Source: Mycolicibacterium poriferae (lineage in GTDB: Bacteria > Actinomycetota > Actinomycetes > Mycobacteriales > Mycobacteriaceae). From it: a stretch of DNA of 64,000 nt. Positions 33,422 to 42,286 of this stretch are shown here, piece by piece. A program made the position numbers and the translations under genes. A model generated the notes under the pieces. It searched no databases, was not told the origin of the DNA, and saw nothing but the letters and a program-made list of their open reading frames with translations. Within the stretch, counting starts at the first letter, position 1. Each line of letters starts with the position of its first letter. The stretch spans positions 1,240,001 through 1,304,000 of the forward strand of contig NZ_AP022570.1 in the NCBI RefSeq assembly GCF_010728325.1. The letters run 5' to 3'.

Positions 33422-36415
33422 TCATGGCCGGTGAAAGCCCCACCGAACCTCACGGGTGGTGGTCAGGTCGTAGGCGTCGCGCGACGCGGCCGGATCGGCG
33501 ACGAGCACCGTTCCCCAGTCGACCTCGGGGTGACCACGCAGCCTGCCGGACACCTCCTGCAGGTCTCCGTAGCGGGCCAGACCGGCGAAGGTGCCGCCGA
33601 TGGCCTGGTCGCGGTCCTCGAGGAAGAACGGCCGCGGCGACTCGATGACGGCGCCCGGAGTCTGCGCCACCCCGGCGGCCACCCGCGGAATGTCCCGGAT
33701 GCACGGGAACAGGAAGCCCTGCGGCCAGCTCAGCAGCACCGGGGAGCGTCCGGCCAGGAAGTCGTTGAGCGCGACCGCCGACCGCAGCCTGGGCCCGGTG
33801 AACGCCAGCCAGCCCCACGCGTCGGTCCGGTCGTCGAGCGCGGTGATCCGCACCCGGTCCGCACCGGCGGGGATCGCGTCGGCATCCACCCCGATCGACC
33901 GCCACAGCGGATGTGCCGGGTCCTCGCCCGGTGCGGGGCGGTCCACCGGGGCGCGGGTGCCCAGGACGGCACCGTCGGCGCCGCCGAACTCGAAGGCCAG
34001 CGCGTTGCCGTCGTCGGTGCGGCCGGCCACCGACACCGCCAGGCCTTGGCCCTCGATCAGCGGGGGCAGGGTGAACCACCTGGTCAGTACCGTCGCGGTG
34101 CCGTCGGCACCCTCGATGCCCGAGTCGGTGTCGTCGTCGGTGTCCTGATAGGTGCCCCACACGTAGGACGCGCTCGCCGTGCCGGGCGGATCCGGGGGCG
34201 GCGCGCCCGGCGGGAAGCCGCCGGGGACGTGGGAGCGGCCGTCGAGCGGATCGAGGACCACGCCATCGAGCAGCACCTCGACGTCGTCGGCGAGCCCGCA
34301 CACCCGCTCGCCGGTGAGCCGGTGCAGGTTGGCCAGCGCCAGTGACCCCTCGGCGCGGCGCAACGGCGCGGCGACGAAGGATCCGAGCAGCACCGCCACC
34401 GAGATCAGCGCGGCGGTGAGAACCACCGGTGCGGGCGCCCGGCGTCGGGCGAGCAGTGCCGCGACTACGGCGACAACCAGCCACACCAGCGGGTTGTCCA
34501 GCGGCACCCCGGCGGGCCGGATGGGCCCGTCCGCCCAGAGCACGTCGTACACCGTGGACTGCCACCACGCGTTGGGCCCGGTGAACGCCCACGCTGCCGC
34601 GGCGGTCGGCAGCGCCACCGCGGCCACCACCGCCCCGCGCCGCCCCGGCGGCTGCCGGCTGATCAGCACCACCGCCACGGTCAGGAACGCCGCCAGCACA
34701 CCCGCGGCCGCACCCAGGTGGTACGACCACTTCGACGGCACCACCGCGTAGGCGGCGGCGAGCAGCAGCACCACCACGGCCAGCCGCCGCGCCGAACGCT
34801 GCACCACCGTGCGGCCCGACCACGCCAGCCCGGCCACGACGGGCAGCATCGCCACCGCCAGCAGGGGAGCCAGCCGCTTGGGGGCGCTGCCCTGCTGATC
34901 GCCGCTGAGCAGGTTCGCCCAGCGTTCGGGTTCGGCGTACCAGGGCAGGTTCGGACCGAAGTCGCGATGCCAGTCGGTCGCCGTCACCAGTGCCGACCAG
35001 GTCTGGTCGGCGAAGATCAGCGTCACGCTCAGCGCCGCCACGCAGCACAGCAGCAGCACATCGGCGATCAGCGCCGCGCGCGACGTCGCGGCCCGGCGCA
35101 GTACCGACCACATCCTCGGCGCGAACACCGCCAGCGGCGCGGCGAGCAGCGCGGCGGTCGGGCTGATCGGCACCGTCACGGCGGCCACCAGCACGGTGAC
35201 GGCGACCCCGGCGCGGGTGCGGGCCCGCCATGCCAGCGCCAGCACCGCGCACAGTCCGAGCGCGACGTAGCTTTCCGGGCGGACCCCGAGGTTGAACGGC
35301 AGCCAGGCCGCCAGCAGCAGTACCGCGGCCGTGCCACGCACCCACGGCAGGCGGGCCGCCCCGGGCAGCGCGGCGGCCAGCACACCCCGGGTCAGCACGA
35401 ACCAGGTGGCCACCGCGAGCACCGTGCTCGGCAGCCGCAGCCACAGCGGGGCCAGGCTGATCTCGGTGAGCGGAGCCAACAGCTGCTGGCTCAACGCGAA
35501 CGGCACCTCCGGCGCGTTCCACCACCGGTAGTAGTTGCCGGCCTCCCCGGTGGCGGCCAGGTTGCGCGCGATCGTCGTCGCCCAGCCGTCGTCGACCGCC
35601 AGCGGCCCGATCACCGCCCAGCCGGCCAGCACGCCCACCACGGCCGCGTCGATCCACCACAGCCGGTCGGGCCGGGGCCTGCGAGGTCTGCGCGGGCGGC
35701 AACCGAGCAGCCACAGCGCGGCCAGCACCGCAACCACCTGCAGCGCGACCAGCACCAGCTTGACCGCGGTCGGGCTCGTCGCGAACGGGGTGACGACCCG
35801 CACGGTGACGCTCAATCCGTCTGCGGCGGGCAGCTCGGTGCGGAAGCCGAACACCTGCGGCACCGGGCCGGCCGCGCGGACGGTGATGCCGTCACCGCCG
35901 GTCACCGCCCAGCCGGCCGGCCCGGCGTGCAGCACCGCGGTGCACTGCGGGCCCGGTCCACCCGCGATCGGCAGCTGTATGTCGTCGGCGCGCAGGACCG
36001 CCCCGCCGGGGCCTGCGGTCACCGTCATGCCGTCGCCGGGCGGTCCGGTCGCCAGCACGGTGCGCGGTTCGCCCGCGGCGAGCGCCGAGCAGGGGATCTG
36101 GGCGGTCAGCTCCGCCGGCCGGTACGGCACCACCAGGGCCGTCGTCGAGCGTGCCGGCTGCCCGGCGGCCGGCCAGGACAGCGTGACGCTCTCGGTGAGC
36201 ACCGGGGCCGCCGGCAGCACGAGCGCGGCGAGGACGCCGCACGCGCCGACGAGCAGCGCGATCCAGACGGGCGGGCGGGGACGCAGGAGGAAACCTCTCG
36301 GATGGGCACAGACGGGCCGCGTGCAGCCTCTCAGCGATCGCCGGGGCAATCCAGTGTCGCGCGCTGCTGTCACAACACCGTCATCCGTGGCGGCTGCGCG
36401 CCGCCGGTACGCCAT
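33422..36415 (-). CDS. EmbA/B/C-like arabinosyltransferase (extra paralogue)
   Basis: A 997-residue GT-C glycosyltransferase, slightly shorter than EmbA/B/C (about 1,070-1,100). An Arg-rich N-terminus and helix (about 50-72) precede an external beta-sandwich (about 75-215). The catalytic Asp pair is in [14 protein letters not shown] (residues 275-277), followed by [20 protein letters not shown], the Emb-typical acceptor region, then [14 protein letters not shown]. About 12 membrane helices run to residue 690. The C-terminal carbohydrate-binding part includes [11 protein letters not shown] and [12 protein letters not shown]. Emb proteins use decaprenyl-phosphoryl-arabinose to build arabinogalactan and lipoarabinomannan. 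TTG 36424 is an alternative start. No emb, aft or ubiA-type partner is adjacent. Confidence 0.9.
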   Translation of the reverse strand: MAYRRRAAATDDGVVTAARDTGLPRRSLRGCTRPVCAHPRGFLLRPRPPVWIALLVGACGVLAALVLPAAPVLTESVTLSWPAAGQPARSTTALVVPYRPAELTAQIPCSALAAGEPRTVLATGPPGDGMTVTAGPGGAVLRADDIQLPIAGGPGPQCTAVLHAGPAGWAVTGGDGITVRAAGPVPQVFGFRTELPAADGLSVTVRVVTPFATSPTAVKLVLVALQVVAVLAALWLLGCRPRRPRRPRPDRLWWIDAAVVGVLAGWAVIGPLAVDDGWATTIARNLAATGEAGNYYRWWNAPEVPFALSQQLLAPLTEISLAPLWLRLPSTVLAVATWFVLTRGVLAAALPGAARLPWVRGTAAVLLLAAWLPFNLGVRPESYVALGLCAVLALAWRARTRAGVAVTVLVAAVTVPISPTAALLAAPLAVFAPRMWSVLRRAATSRAALIADVLLLCCVAALSVTLIFADQTWSALVTATDWHRDFGPNLPWYAEPERWANLLSGDQQGSAPKRLAPLLAVAMLPVVAGLAWSGRTVVQRSARRLAVVVLLLAAAYAVVPSKWSYHLGAAAGVLAAFLTVAVVLISRQPPGRRGAVVAAVALPTAAAAWAFTGPNAWWQSTVYDVLWADGPIRPAGVPLDNPLVWLVVAVVAALLARRRAPAPVVLTAALISVAVLLGSFVAAPLRRAEGSLALANLHRLTGERVCGLADDVEVLLDGVVLDPLDGRSHVPGGFPPGAPPPDPPGTASASYVWGTYQDTDDDTDSGIEGADGTATVLTRWFTLPPLIEGQGLAVSVAGRTDDGNALAFEFGGADGAVLGTRAPVDRPAPGEDPAHPLWRSIGVDADAIPAGADRVRITALDDRTDAWGWLAFTGPRLRSAVALNDFLAGRSPVLLSWPQGFLFPCIRDIPRVAAGVAQTPGAVIESPRPFFLEDRDQAIGGTFAGLARYGDLQEVSGRLRGHPEVDWGTVLVADPAASRDAYDLTTTREVRWGFHRP

Positions 36416-37208
36416 GAACCACAATGGGCGGATGCTGGGAGTGATCGGTGGTAGCGGTTTCTACACGTTCTTCGGTGCTGACGCCCGCGCCGTCAGCCTC
36501 GACACCCCCTACGGGCCGCCGAGCGCGCCGATCACCGTCGGCACCGTCGGTGACCACGAAGTGGCGTTCCTGCCGCGGCACGGCTCCAGCCACGAGTTCT
36601 CGCCGCACACCGTGCCGTACCGGGCCAACATGTGGGCGCTGCGCGCGCTGGGCGTGCGACGGATCTTCGGCCCGTGCGCGGTGGGCAGCCTCGATCCCGC
36701 ACTCGGCCCCGGCGCGATGGTGGTGCCGGATCAACTGGTCGACCGCACCTCGGGACGCTCGGACACGTACTTCGACTCCGGCGGCATCCACGTCGGGTTC
36801 GCCGACCCGTACTGCCCGACGCTGCGAGGTGCCGTCACCGGGCTGCCCGGCGTCGTGGACGGCGGCGCGATGGTGGTGATCCAGGGTCCGCGGTTCTCCA
36901 CCCGCGCGGAGAGCCGCTGGTTCGCCGATCAGGGTTTCCGCCTGATCAACATGACCGGATACCCGGAGGCGGTGCTGGCCCGGGAGCTCGAGATGTGTTA
37001 CGCGGCCATCGCTTTGGTCACCGATCTGGACGCCGGCATCGAATCGGGGGCCGGGGTGCGCGCGGTGGACGTGTTCGCCGAGTTCGAACGCAACCTCGGG
37101 CCGTTCAAGCAGCTGGTGCACGAGGCCATCGACGGCGTGCCCGCCGAGCGGGACTGCGAGCACTGTCTTGCCCATCAGGGCGTCGAGCTACCGTTCGATC
37201 TGCCGTGA
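36414..37208 (+). CDS. mtnP: S-methyl-5'-thioadenosine phosphorylase
   Basis: A 264-residue member of the trimeric PNP/MTAP family that splits methylthioadenosine into adenine and methylthioribose-1-phosphate. The phosphate loop GVIGGSGFY is at the start, FLPRHGSSHEFSPHTVPYRANMWAL is the substrate loop, and VVIQGPRFSTRAESRWF plus NMTGYPEAVLARELEMCYA bind base and ribose. ATG 36414 gives the NHNGRMLGVIGG N-terminus and a length equal to that recalled for Rv0535. ATG 36432 would also be possible. Its first codon overlaps the first codon of the opposite Emb-like gene (CATG). It is coupled to the downstream epimerase gene by GTGA. Confidence 0.94.
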   Translation: MNHNGRMLGVIGGSGFYTFFGADARAVSLDTPYGPPSAPITVGTVGDHEVAFLPRHGSSHEFSPHTVPYRANMWALRALGVRRIFGPCAVGSLDPALGPGAMVVPDQLVDRTSGRSDTYFDSGGIHVGFADPYCPTLRGAVTGLPGVVDGGAMVVIQGPRFSTRAESRWFADQGFRLINMTGYPEAVLARELEMCYAAIALVTDLDAGIESGAGVRAVDVFAEFERNLGPFKQLVHEAIDGVPAERDCEHCLAHQGVELPFDLP

Positions 37209-38245
37209 GGGTGCTGCTGACCGGCGCGGCCGGTTTCATCGGATCCCGCATCGGCGCACAGCTGTCCGCCGCCGGACACGAGGTGGTCGGGGTCGACGTG
37301 ATGCTGCCCGCCGCCCACGGTGACGGCGCCCAGCCGCCGCCGGACGTCCGGCTGCTCGACGTTCGCGACGCGGATGCTGTGGCCGAAGTGCTCCGCGGCG
37401 TCGACGTCGTCTGTCACCAGGCCGCCGTGGTGGGCGCCGGTGTCAACGCCGCCGACGCACCGTCCTACGGATCGCACAACGACTTCGCGACGACGGTGCT
37501 GCTGGCGCAGATGTACGCCGCGGGGTGCCGACGGCTGGTGCTGGCGTCGTCGATGGTGGTCTACGGGCAGGGCCGATACGGCTGCCCGCAGCACGGGATC
37601 GTCGATCCGGTGCCCCGTCGCCGCGCCGACCTCGATGCCGGGGTGTTCGACCACCGCTGCCCGGTCGGCGACGAGCCGGTCGACTGGGTGCTGGTCGACG
37701 AGGATGCCCCGCTGCGCCCGCGCAGCCTGTATGCCGCCAGCAAGGTCGCCCAGGAGCACTACGCGCTGGCGTGGGCCGAGTCGACGGGCGGATCGGTCGT
37801 CGCGCTGCGCTACCACAACGTCTACGGGCCGGGTATGCCACGCGACACCCCGTACTCGGGGGTGGCCGCGATCTTCCGGTCGTCGCTGGAAAAGGGCGAC
37901 GCACCAAAGGTTTTCGAGGACGGCGGCCAGATGCGTGACTTCGTGCACGTCGACGACATCGCCGCGGCCAACGTCGCAGCCACCGAGGCCACCGGGGCCG
38001 GCGCCGCCGGGTTCGACGCCTACAACGTGTGCTCGGGCAGGCCCGTGTCGATCCTCGACGTCGCCACCGCCCTGTGCGACGCGCGCGGCGGCATCAGCCC
38101 GGCGGTCACCGGGCAGTACCGCAGCGGCGACGTCCGCCACATCGTCGCCGATCCGGCGAAAGCGGCGCAGCGGCTGGGCTTCCGGGCGGCCGTCGACCCG
38201 GGCGCCGGGTTGCGCGAGTTCGCCGACGCGCCGCTGCGAGGCTGA
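37205..38245 (+). CDS. NAD-dependent epimerase/dehydratase (GalE3-like, Rv0536 type)
   Basis: A 346-residue extended SDR. The coenzyme loop is LLTGAAGFIGSRIG (residues about 4-17), the catalytic stretch ASSMVVYGQGRYG carries the Ser/Thr, and YAASKVAQEHYAL is an intact YxxxK motif. The substrate region RYHNVYGPGMP and the DFVHVDDIAAANVAA block are typical of sugar-nucleotide epimerases and dehydratases. A 40-residue insert with C-x-x-H and DHRCPVGDEPVDW lies between the Ser and Tyr motifs. It overlaps mtnP by 4 bp. The substrate is probably a UDP- or GDP-sugar but cannot be fixed. Confidence 0.9.
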   Translation: MRVLLTGAAGFIGSRIGAQLSAAGHEVVGVDVMLPAAHGDGAQPPPDVRLLDVRDADAVAEVLRGVDVVCHQAAVVGAGVNAADAPSYGSHNDFATTVLLAQMYAAGCRRLVLASSMVVYGQGRYGCPQHGIVDPVPRRRADLDAGVFDHRCPVGDEPVDWVLVDEDAPLRPRSLYAASKVAQEHYALAWAESTGGSVVALRYHNVYGPGMPRDTPYSGVAAIFRSSLEKGDAPKVFEDGGQMRDFVHVDDIAAANVAATEATGAGAAGFDAYNVCSGRPVSILDVATALCDARGGISPAVTGQYRSGDVRHIVADPAKAAQRLGFRAAVDPGAGLREFADAPLRG

Positions 38246-38260
38246 GGCGAGCGAAAGGCC

Positions 38261-39082
38261 GTGCGTCGCAAGGCGGTCATCGTCGGCACTATCGTCACCC
38301 TGGTGGTGTCGGGACTGCTCGGGTTGTTGTGGTCACAGCAGCGACGGCTGATCTACTTCCCGTCCGGCGGGCCGGTGCCGCCGGCGGCGACGGTGCTGCC
38401 CGGCGCGCGCGACGTCGTTCTGCACACCGCCGACGGTCTCGAACTGGGCGGCTGGTACCTGCCCGGCACCGGTGATGCGGCGGTGCTGGTGTTGCCCGGC
38501 AACGGCGGTGACCGGTCGATGCGCGCACCGCTGGCCGCAGGTCTGCACCGGATGGGCCTGTCGGTGCTGCTGGTCGACTACCGCGGCTACGGCGGCAACC
38601 CCGGAAAGCCCACCGAGGAGGGCCTGGCCATCGACGCCCGCGCCGCCCACGACTGGCTGACCGCGCAGCCGGAGGTCGACCGCGTCGTCTACTTCGGGGA
38701 GTCGCTGGGCGCCGCGGTCGCGGTCGGGCTGGCGATCGAGCGCCCGCCCGCCGCGCTGATCCTGCGTTCGCCGTTCACGTCGCTGCCCGACGTCGCCGGT
38801 GAGCACTACCCGTGGCTGCCGGTGGGCAAGCTGCTGATGGACCGCTACCCGTCGCTGCAGCGGATCCCGACGTTGCAGTCTCCGCTGCTCGTCATCGCCG
38901 GCGACGAGGACGACATCGTGCCGTGGTCGTTGAGTCGGCGACTCTACGAGGCGGCCCCCGAACCGAAGGAGTTCCTGACGGTGCCCGGTGCCGGACACAA
39001 CGATCCGGCGCTCGCGGACGGACCGCAGATGCTGACCGCCGTCGAACGTTTCCTGGCCACCCACGGCATCAGTGCACCGTGA
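38261..39082 (+). CDS. Membrane-anchored alpha/beta hydrolase (Bem46/ABHD-like)
   Basis: A 273-residue protein with one N-terminal helix (AVIVGTIVTLVVSGLLGLLW), then RRLIYFPSGGPVPPA, the standard opening of Bem46-like hydrolases. The nucleophile elbow is FGESLGAAVAVGLA (GxSxG, Ser near residue 149), the acid is in VIAGDEDDIVPWSLS, and the catalytic His is in PGAGHNDPAL. The oxyanion region is VLVLPGNGGDRSMRAPLA. It is likely a lipase or esterase at the cytoplasmic membrane. The start GTG 38261 lies 15 bp after the epimerase gene, so it may belong to the mtnP operon. Confidence 0.88.
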   Translation: MRRKAVIVGTIVTLVVSGLLGLLWSQQRRLIYFPSGGPVPPAATVLPGARDVVLHTADGLELGGWYLPGTGDAAVLVLPGNGGDRSMRAPLAAGLHRMGLSVLLVDYRGYGGNPGKPTEEGLAIDARAAHDWLTAQPEVDRVVYFGESLGAAVAVGLAIERPPAALILRSPFTSLPDVAGEHYPWLPVGKLLMDRYPSLQRIPTLQSPLLVIAGDEDDIVPWSLSRRLYEAAPEPKEFLTVPGAGHNDPALADGPQMLTAVERFLATHGISAP

Positions 39083-39180
39083 ACACCAGGTCGTCGTAGT
39101 GGAGACGAGCCAGGTGGCCCTTCCTGGTCCGGCAACCGCGCGGCTGCTCGGGCCGGGTGTTCGGGGGTTCCCGACCCTTG

Positions 39181-39194
39181 TTGACAGCTGTCAA
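39181..39194. promoter_or_regulatory. 14-bp perfect palindrome upstream of nitronate monooxygenase gene
   Basis: TTGACAGCTGTCAA reads the same on both strands and lies 15 bp before the ATG at 39210. A TAATAC stretch follows at 39196-39201. Its position over the promoter suggests a repressor operator, such as for a TetR or GntR-type protein. Confidence 0.5.
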
Positions 39195-39209
39195 GTAATA
39201 CTGATCCCC

Positions 39210-40331
39210 ATGACCTCTCAAGCGCTGTGTGAGCAGTACGGCATCGACTTCCCGCTCTTCGCGTTCAGCCACTGCCGCGACGTGGTGGCCGCGGTGACCA
39301 ACGCCGGCGGATTCGGCGTGCTGGGCGCCACGGCGTACACCCCCGAGCAGCTCGACCGTGAGCTGACGTGGATCGACGAGGCGGTCGGCGGCAAGCCCTA
39401 CGGGGTGGATCTGATCGTGCCGGCGAAGTTCGAGGGCAAGGGCGAGAAGCTGTCCGGCGCCGACCTGGCCGGCCGCATCCCGCAGACCTACCGCGATCTC
39501 GTCGACGACCTGCTGCGCAGCCACGACATCGAACCCGAGCCGGAGCGCCGCCTCGGCGGGGCGTCGCTGTCGGGGAACACCGGGCGTGAGCTGCTCGACG
39601 TCGCGCTGACCCACCCGGTGAAGCTCATCGCCAATGCGTTGGGGGTGCCGCCGGACTACATGATCGAGGCGGGCAAGGAACGTGGGATCCCCGTAGCGGC
39701 GCTGGTCGGCGCCAAGGAGCACGCCGTCAAGCAGGTCTCCGCGGGCGTTGACCTGATCGTCGCGCAGGGCACCGAGGCCGGCGGACACTGCGGCGAGGTC
39801 AGCACGCTGGTCGTCGTCCCGGAGGTTCTCGAGGCCGTCGACGGCGCGGTGCCGGTGCTCGCGGCGGGCGGCATCGTCACCGGTCGGCAGATGGCCGGGA
39901 TGGTGGCCATCGGTGCGGCCGGCGCGTGGACCGGGTCGGTGTGGCTGACCACCGAGGAAGCCGAGACCGCGCCGCACACGGTCGCCAAGATGCTGGCCGC
40001 GTCGTCGCGGGACACCGTGCGCTCGGCCGGACGCACCGGTAAGCCGTCGCGTCAGCTGGTCTCCGAGTGGACCGATGCCTGGCTGCCGCATTCGGGCGGA
40101 CACCAACCGCTTCCTCTTCCGCTGCAGTCCATGCTGTGCGAGCCGGTGATCCGCCGCATCGACGTGCTGGCCGCCCAGGGGCATGAAGGCGCCCAGGCGT
40201 TGGCGACGTACTTCGTCGGCCAGGGGGTGGGCTTGATGAACAAGGTGAAACCGGCCCGCGAGGTGGTGCGCGAGTTCATCGAGGACTATCTGGCCGCCGC
40301 CGACCGGCTGAGCAACTCACTGCCCGGCTGA
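39210..40331 (+). CDS. Nitronate monooxygenase (2-nitropropane dioxygenase family)
   Basis: A 373-residue TIM-barrel FMN protein. Key blocks: VVAAVTNAGGFGVLGATAY, where FMN binding begins; GVDLIVAQGTEAGGHCGEVST, the loop with the catalytic-region His of this family; and VPVLAAGGIVTGRQMAGMVAIGAAGAWTGSVWL, the phosphate-binding end. The first 20 residues follow the family directly from ATG 39210, and upstream in-frame sequence does not. Class I/II placement is uncertain. It may oxidise nitronates such as propionate-3-nitronate. It is convergent with the histidine-kinase gene, with a strong inverted repeat between them. Confidence 0.9.
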   Translation: MTSQALCEQYGIDFPLFAFSHCRDVVAAVTNAGGFGVLGATAYTPEQLDRELTWIDEAVGGKPYGVDLIVPAKFEGKGEKLSGADLAGRIPQTYRDLVDDLLRSHDIEPEPERRLGGASLSGNTGRELLDVALTHPVKLIANALGVPPDYMIEAGKERGIPVAALVGAKEHAVKQVSAGVDLIVAQGTEAGGHCGEVSTLVVVPEVLEAVDGAVPVLAAGGIVTGRQMAGMVAIGAAGAWTGSVWLTTEEAETAPHTVAKMLAASSRDTVRSAGRTGKPSRQLVSEWTDAWLPHSGGHQPLPLPLQSMLCEPVIRRIDVLAAQGHEGAQALATYFVGQGVGLMNKVKPAREVVREFIEDYLAAADRLSNSLPG

Positions 40332-40340
40332 CGCACCCCC

Positions 40341-40382
40341 GGCCGAGTTCCTTTAGCCGAGTTCCCCCGGCCGAGTTCCCCC
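40341..40382. repeat. Three short direct repeats of GCCGAGTTC type
   Basis: GGCCGAGTTCCTT, AGCCGAGTTCCCCC and GGCCGAGTTCCCCC follow one another with a spacing of about 14 bp directly before the inverted-repeat element, downstream of the nitronate monooxygenase stop. They have no evident coding role. Confidence 0.6.
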
Positions 40383-40443
40383 GCGAACGTGCATTCCCTG
40401 TAGCTCCCCACGCCCGACCGCTACAAGGAATGCACGTTCGCGG
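40381..40443. terminator. Long inverted repeat between convergent genes (bidirectional terminator or dispersed palindromic element, copy 2)
   Basis: The left arm 40381-40403 and right arm 40421-40443 are 23 bp each and pair at 22 of 23 positions, with a 17-bp loop. The arm core GCGAACGTGCATTCC is shared with 10877-10937. It sits between convergent genes ending at 40331 and 40452, a natural place for a bidirectional terminator, but it has no U-run. Confidence 0.65.
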
Positions 40444-40451
40444 CGCGCGTA

Positions 40452-41483
40452 CTAGTCGCCGGCCAGCGGCAGGCGCACCTCGAAGCGGGCCCCGGTGGGC
40501 AGGTTGTGCGCCGACAGCGTGCCGCGGTGGGCCTGCACTAGCCCGGCCGCGATCGCCAACCCCAGCCCCGAACCGCTGGGCAGCGACGAATCCGCACGCG
40601 GCACCCGGCTGTTGGAGCCCCGGTAGGCGACGTCGAACACCCGGGGCAGGTCGGCTTCGTCGATACCGACTCCGGTGTCGTCGACGCGGGCCCAGGCGCT
40701 GTTCTCGTCGGCACCCAGCGCCAGCTCGACGCTGCCGCCCTCGGGGGTGTGCGCGATGGCGTTGGCCACCAGGTTCGACAGCACCCGCACCAGCGCCCGG
40801 TCGCTGCCCACCACCCGCACCGGCTGGTCGGGCAGGTTCGCGCGCAGTACCACGCCGGCACGCTCGGCGGCGATGCGGTGCGCGGCCAGCACGTCGTCGA
40901 CCACCTCGTCGAGCGCCACCTTGTCGAATGACGGGGTGAGCGCGCCGGCGTTGATCTTCGACATCTCGAACAGGTCGTCGACCATCTCCGACAGCCGCAC
41001 CGATTCGTGCTCGATGTGTTTGGCGTGCACCTTGACCTCGTCGTCGGGCACCACGCCGTCGGCGATCGCCTCCGAGACCGCGCGGATGCCGGCCAGCGGA
41101 GTGCGCAGATCGTGGCTGACGAAGGCCACCAGCCGGCGCCGCGAATGCTCTGCCGAACGCTCGGAGTCGCGGATCTCGGCTTCCCACACCGTGCGTCTGG
41201 CCTGGTAGCGACCCAGCATCACCGCGGCGGGAATCGTCACGATCGAGACGATCACGAGCACCACCGCGATGCTCTCGAACGTCGAGGTGATCATGAATCC
41301 GCTGGCGCCCAGCACTCCGGTGAACGTCGCGATCACCGGGATCAGCACCAGCGCGACCATGCTCACCGCCAGCGACCAGGTTCGGGCCAGCCGGATCACG
41401 ACCCCGCCGATCAGCACCACCGGCACCGAGCAGGCCAGTGCCCAGCCGACCATCTCCCAGAAGTCAGCGCTTCCCATCCTCAC
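40452..41483 (-). CDS. Two-component sensor histidine kinase
   Basis: A membrane kinase of about 343 residues. Three to four N-terminal helices span about residues 10-110 (WALACSVPVVLIGGVVI, MVALVLIPVIATFTGVL, IAVVLVIVSIVTIPAAVM) with little external sequence, so it probably senses within the membrane. The HisKA box is LVAFVSHDLRTPLAGIRA, with the phospho-His near residue 150. N-box VLSNLVANAIAHTPEGG, G1 DDTGVGID and G2 GSGLGLAIAAGLV are intact. No HAMP domain is evident. GTG 41483 overlaps the regulator stop (4 bp); ATG 41477 is an equally possible start. The partner is the adjacent OmpR-type regulator. Confidence 0.9.
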   Translation of the reverse strand: MRMGSADFWEMVGWALACSVPVVLIGGVVIRLARTWSLAVSMVALVLIPVIATFTGVLGASGFMITSTFESIAVVLVIVSIVTIPAAVMLGRYQARRTVWEAEIRDSERSAEHSRRRLVAFVSHDLRTPLAGIRAVSEAIADGVVPDDEVKVHAKHIEHESVRLSEMVDDLFEMSKINAGALTPSFDKVALDEVVDDVLAAHRIAAERAGVVLRANLPDQPVRVVGSDRALVRVLSNLVANAIAHTPEGGSVELALGADENSAWARVDDTGVGIDEADLPRVFDVAYRGSNSRVPRADSSLPSGSGLGLAIAAGLVQAHRGTLSAHNLPTGARFEVRLPLAGD

Positions 41484-42175
41484 CGTCCGGTTGCCGGCCC
41501 GTCGGCGGCCCACATGTAGCCGCGGCCCCACACCGTCTGCACCCGATGGTGTTCGCCCAGTTTGGAGCGCAGCCGCTTGACGTGCACCGTCACGGTCGAC
41601 AGGTCCCCGAAGTCCCACCGCCACACCTGCTTGAGCAGGTCTTCGCGGGTGAAGACGGCGTCGGGATGGGTGAGGAAGAAGACCAGCAGGTCGAACTCCC
41701 GGTTGGTGAGGCTGATGCGCCGCCCCCGCACCGTCACGGCCCGCGAGGCCGTGGAGACCACCAGCTCACCGGCGGTGATGTCGCGGGGCAGCACATTCGA
41801 CGAGGCAGGCGCGCGCCGCAGCACCGAGCGCACCCGCAGGGCCAGCTCACGCGGCGAGAACGGCTTGGTCAGGTAGTCGTCGGCGCCGGCCTCCAGCCCG
41901 GCGATGCGGTCGTCCTCCTCGCCCAGCGCGGTCAGCAGGATCACCGGCACGCTGTACGCGCCGCCCTCCCGCAGCCGTCCGCACAGCGACAGGCCGTCCG
42001 GGCCGGGCATCATCACATCGAGGATCGCGACGTCGATGCGCTGCGAACACAGCAGCCGCAGCGCCTCGTTGCCGTCATGGGCGGTGGACACGTCGAGGCC
42101 GTCCCGTTCCAGGTAACGGCGGACGACATCGCGGACGACATCGTCGTCGTCGGCGATCAGCACTCGGGTCACCAC
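41480..42175 (-). CDS. OmpR/PhoB-family response regulator
   Basis: A 231-residue regulator starting with GTG. The receiver domain (1-120) has the acidic pocket IADDDD, the phospho-acceptor Asp in VAILDVMMPGPDG (near residue 53) and the Lys in DDYLTKPFSPRE. The C-terminal winged helix (about 130-225) includes LTNREFDLLVFFLTHPDAVFTREDLL and the recognition helix TVTVHVKRLRSKLG, with the wing VWGRGYMWA. It is transcribed with the kinase gene. The signal and regulon are unknown; the divergent glycosyltransferase gene starts about 110 bp away and may be a target. Confidence 0.92.
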   Translation of the reverse strand: MVTRVLIADDDDVVRDVVRRYLERDGLDVSTAHDGNEALRLLCSQRIDVAILDVMMPGPDGLSLCGRLREGGAYSVPVILLTALGEEDDRIAGLEAGADDYLTKPFSPRELALRVRSVLRRAPASSNVLPRDITAGELVVSTASRAVTVRGRRISLTNREFDLLVFFLTHPDAVFTREDLLKQVWRWDFGDLSTVTVHVKRLRSKLGEHHRVQTVWGRGYMWAADGPATGR

Positions 42176-42272
42176 TCCGAGGCTAGCGCGCCAACCCCGC
42201 GACCAGCGCCTTTGTTACGGAATTGTCAGGCTTGCACGTCGCCCGGTGGTCGCGGTGGGAAGAGCTCTGCAA

Positions 42273-42278
42273 TAGGTT
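42273..42278 (+). promoter_or_regulatory. Probable -10 box close to the glycosyltransferase start
   Basis: TAGGTT ends 8 nt before ATG 42287, in the divergent gap between response regulator and glycosyltransferase genes. It is of the same type as the TAGGCT boxes elsewhere in the window. Confidence 0.38.
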
Positions 42279-42286
42279 AGGTGGCT

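Noticed and set aside
33450..35714. A 754-codon reverse-strand frame inside the Emb-like gene
   Set aside because: It overlaps the Emb-like coding region in another frame, and its composition (Gly/Arg/Ala only) is that of a frame-shifted shadow.
39181..39186. TTGACA as the -35 box of the nitronate monooxygenase gene
   Set aside because: The TAATAC stretch is only 9 bp downstream, far too close for a -35/-10 pair. It fits better as half of a palindromic operator.
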